From positions 1-35,965 of the forward strand of contig JAJCXT010000081.1 of the NCBI GenBank assembly GCA_029263295.1: DNA of 35,965 nt, read 5' to 3'. The notes under the pieces were generated by a model. That model did no database searches. It was not told where the DNA came from and saw only the letters and a program-made list of their open reading frames with translations. Below are positions 34,486 to 35,965 of this stretch, one piece after another; the first letter of the stretch is position 1, and the number at the start of each line of letters is the position of its first letter. Source of the stretch: Acidobacteriota bacterium (GTDB taxonomy: Bacteria > Acidobacteriota > UBA890 > WLXD01). Made by a program: the position numbers and the translations under genes.

Positions 34486-35373
34486 TTACCGGAAGCTCTC
34501 GGTGACGAACTCCAGACCAGCCACCAGGCCGCTGCGCCAATACTCCCAGCTGTGCTGGCCGTCGCGGACGCGATACTCGTGGGGAATCTCGCGCTCCAGC
34601 ATTTGCGCGTGCAGCACGCCGTTGTTGGCCGACAGAAAGTCGTCGTCGCCGCAGTCGATCCAGTAGCGAACCGAAATGAGCTGCTCCAGATCCGCCGTCG
34701 CCGCGAGTTGATGGGGTGAATGGGCGCGGAAGTGATCGGTAATGCGTGCTTCGCCGGCAAGCCCCGCTCCCAGCGGCTGGCCAAGCAACCAGTCGAACGT
34801 GTCCTGTTCCATCTCGACCACCGACTCATCGGGGAATACCCCCGCGCTGAAGGCGGCAGCTCCAGCAAAAAGCTCCGGGTGGCGCATCGACAGGGTCAGC
34901 GCGCCCCATCCGCCCATCGAGAGACCCGCCACGCCGCGAAACCGCTTGCCTTCGCGCACGCGGTACTCGTTCTCCACGTGCGGCATCAACTCCTGCAGGA
35001 ACATGTCCTCCCAGGGCACGCTGCCGTCGGCGCTGTTGATGTACCAGGTGACCCCGCCGTCGGGCATGACGATGATCATCGGCGGCAGCTCGCCTGTAGC
35101 GATCGCCCCGTCGACGATGCGGTCGACCTCGCCCATCTGAATCCAACCCGTGTCGTCGTCGCCGAATCCATGCAGCAGGTAGACGATGGGGTAACTGCGC
35201 GACGCCGTCTCGTAGTCGGGCGGCAGGTAGATCGAGTAGTGGACCTCCTCCCCCATCAGCTCGCTGCCGATCGTCAGGCGCTCGTGAACCGTCCCTGCCT
35301 GCTGGGCAAGGACCGGGGCGGCTGCCAGAACGGTGAGCAGCGGCACGATGAGTGTCAGTCTGCGTCGGGACAC
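34486..35373 (-). CDS. Secreted esterase D/antigen 85-type alpha/beta hydrolase
   Basis: 295 aa from GTG 35373, eight bases after AGGAGC; the longer open frame would run antisense through the acyltransferase remnant. A signal peptide spans about 1-24 (LIVPLLTVLAAAPVLA-Q). The catalytic triad is S152 in GLSMGG, an Asp at about 243-245 in CGDDDFL and H274 in DGQHSW; 'VYLLHGFGDDDTGW' forms the oxyanion-hole side. This is the putative esterase family (feruloyl esterase, S-formylglutathione hydrolase, mycolyltransferase relatives). It would hydrolyse acyl esters in the periplasm, possibly sugar esters, but the substrate is not shown. It lies between the ADOP pair and the truncated acyltransferase copy. 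Confidence 0.85.
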   Translation of the reverse strand: MSRRRLTLIVPLLTVLAAAPVLAQQAGTVHERLTIGSELMGEEVHYSIYLPPDYETASRSYPIVYLLHGFGDDDTGWIQMGEVDRIVDGAIATGELPPMIIVMPDGGVTWYINSADGSVPWEDMFLQELMPHVENEYRVREGKRFRGVAGLSMGGWGALTLSMRHPELFAGAAAFSAGVFPDESVVEMEQDTFDWLLGQPLGAGLAGEARITDHFRAHSPHQLAATADLEQLISVRYWIDCGDDDFLSANNGVLHAQMLEREIPHEYRVRDGQHSWEYWRSGLVAGLEFVTESFR

Positions 35374-35474
35374 AATCACAGCTCCTGTTGCGGGTGAAAT
35401 CAACGCCGGGCGGGGACTTCCGGGAAGATCGGAAGAGCCTACGTTGCGTGGGGCTGCCGCACCAATAGGCGCCA

Positions 35475-35787
35475 CGCCGAGCCAGCCGACGATCTCATCA
35501 TCGGGCCGTCCTGTTCCATCGCGGCGGGCGGCAACTACGACATCGACCAGACCGAACACTCGATGGCCAAGTACGGGCTTCGCCACGAAGACGCGGGCGT
35601 GATCCTCGAAGGCGACAACTGGCTCGGCACCAAGGTCGCCGTGCTCCCGGGCGTGAAGATGGGACAGGGGAGCGTTGCCGCCGCCGGCGCCGTGGTCACC
35701 CACAATGTGGAGCCAATGGGGGTCGTGGGCGGGGTGCCGGCGCGGCTCATCCGCCATCGCGGTAAGCCGGGACCGGTTCAGGTCTGA
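35475..35787 (+). pseudogene. 5'-truncated copy of the hexapeptide acyltransferase gene (copy 2)
   Basis: Translated in frame, bases 35485-35787 match the last 101 codons of the acyltransferase at 28129-28893; the final 74 residues from MAKYGLRHED differ at only six. Upstream the match decays between 35425 and 35485 and then stops near the esterase promoter, so about 60 per cent of the gene, including most hexapeptide turns, is missing. No start codon with a ribosome binding site precedes the matched part. A short protein from ATG 35563 cannot be excluded but would lack the acceptor region. The good conservation of the remaining codons points to a recent truncation. Confidence 0.8.
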
Positions 35788-35791
35788 TCGC

Positions 35792-35965
35792 GTGACCTCC
35801 GACGAGGGTTCCACCGGCCGGCCGACCCCCGACGACGCCAGCGCCCGACGACCAGCGTCCGGCCTGCTCCAGTTTGGCGCCGCGATCGTAGTTTCCGTCC
35901 TGCTCGTAGGCTGGCTGCTGCGAGATATTGGCGCCGGTGCAGTCCTGGAGACCATCCGCGGGGTC
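35792..35965 (+). CDS. LPG-synthase-TM/flippase-like membrane protein (copy 2, partial)
   Basis: Opens at GTG 35792, four bases after the acyltransferase-remnant stop, and runs off the window after 58 codons. The N-terminus is a Pro/Ala/Asp-rich tail (TSDEGSTGRPTPDDASARRP), then the first membrane helix (AAIVVSVLLVGWLL) and RDIGAGAVLETIRGV, closely matching residues 20-46 of the protein at 30378. Its direct junction to the acyltransferase remnant shows the gene order without the hipA cassette. Whether the rest is intact is outside the window. Confidence 0.8.
   Translation, partial: MTSDEGSTGRPTPDDASARRPASGLLQFGAAIVVSVLLVGWLLRDIGAGAVLETIRGV

Noticed and set aside
35374..35955. Long N-terminal extension of the esterase reading frame
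   Set aside because: It is antisense to the acyltransferase remnant; the signal peptide and AGGAGC site place the start at 35373.

Overview
This is a high-GC bacterial chromosome segment, most likely from an Acidobacteriota (Vicinamibacteria-like) genome. The main clue is two separate padR + orphan permease pairs of the ADOP type (acidobacterial duplicated orphan permease: MacB/FtsX-like permeases of about 890 aa with no ATPase gene beside them). A GWxTD-domain protein and a large secreted BNR/VPS10-like propeller protein fit the same group. No rRNA, tRNA, CRISPR array or complete transposase gene was seen.

Layout. 1-1011: start of pntA (minus strand, cut by the window edge). 1217-4258: padR/ADOP pair 1 (minus). 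4356-6548: fused alpha/beta E1 component of a 2-oxoacid dehydrogenase (minus). 6871-7574: AbrB/PIN toxin-antitoxin module between near-identical 40-bp direct repeats. 7695-8369: secreted GWxTD protein (minus). 8738-15540: AddB-like nuclease and AddA-like helicase-nuclease with overlapping codons, a RecBCD-type recombination and repair enzyme. 15679-16347: free-standing B3/B4 tRNA-editing-type domain. 16501-19773: secreted BNR propeller protein, with copies of a short dispersed repeat on both sides.

19850-31391 is a surface-glycan locus. rmlA (minus) diverges from rmlB - glpD-like oxidase - GT4 glycosyltransferase - SDR epimerase - asnB-type amidotransferase - hexapeptide acyltransferase, most of them touching or overlapping by 1-4 bases. 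A membrane protein of the LPG-synthase-TM/flippase-like family follows, but a HipA-family kinase gene (YjjJ type, minus) with an AT-rich control region sits between it and the acyltransferase. 31398-34414 is padR/ADOP pair 2 (minus), and 34486-35373 a secreted esterase (minus). From about 35475 a second, 5'-truncated copy of the acyltransferase gene appears, directly followed by a second copy of the flippase-like gene that runs off the window. The acyltransferase-flippase pair is therefore duplicated, and the hipA cassette is present in only one copy.

The regulatory DNA is unusually readable: tandem TCTA-N3-TAGA operators before padR1, a nested 30-bp dyad before padR2, a 16-bp palindrome before the antitoxin, a second 16-bp palindrome plus GAATAGAT repeats before hipA, a probable leaderless rmlA promoter, and a terminator-like hairpin in the rmlA/rmlB divergent region with no obvious gene to terminate. 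None of the proteins is an unknown family. The most novel points are the duplication with its kinase insert, the toxin-antitoxin cassette between repeats, and the possible small RNA near rmlA.
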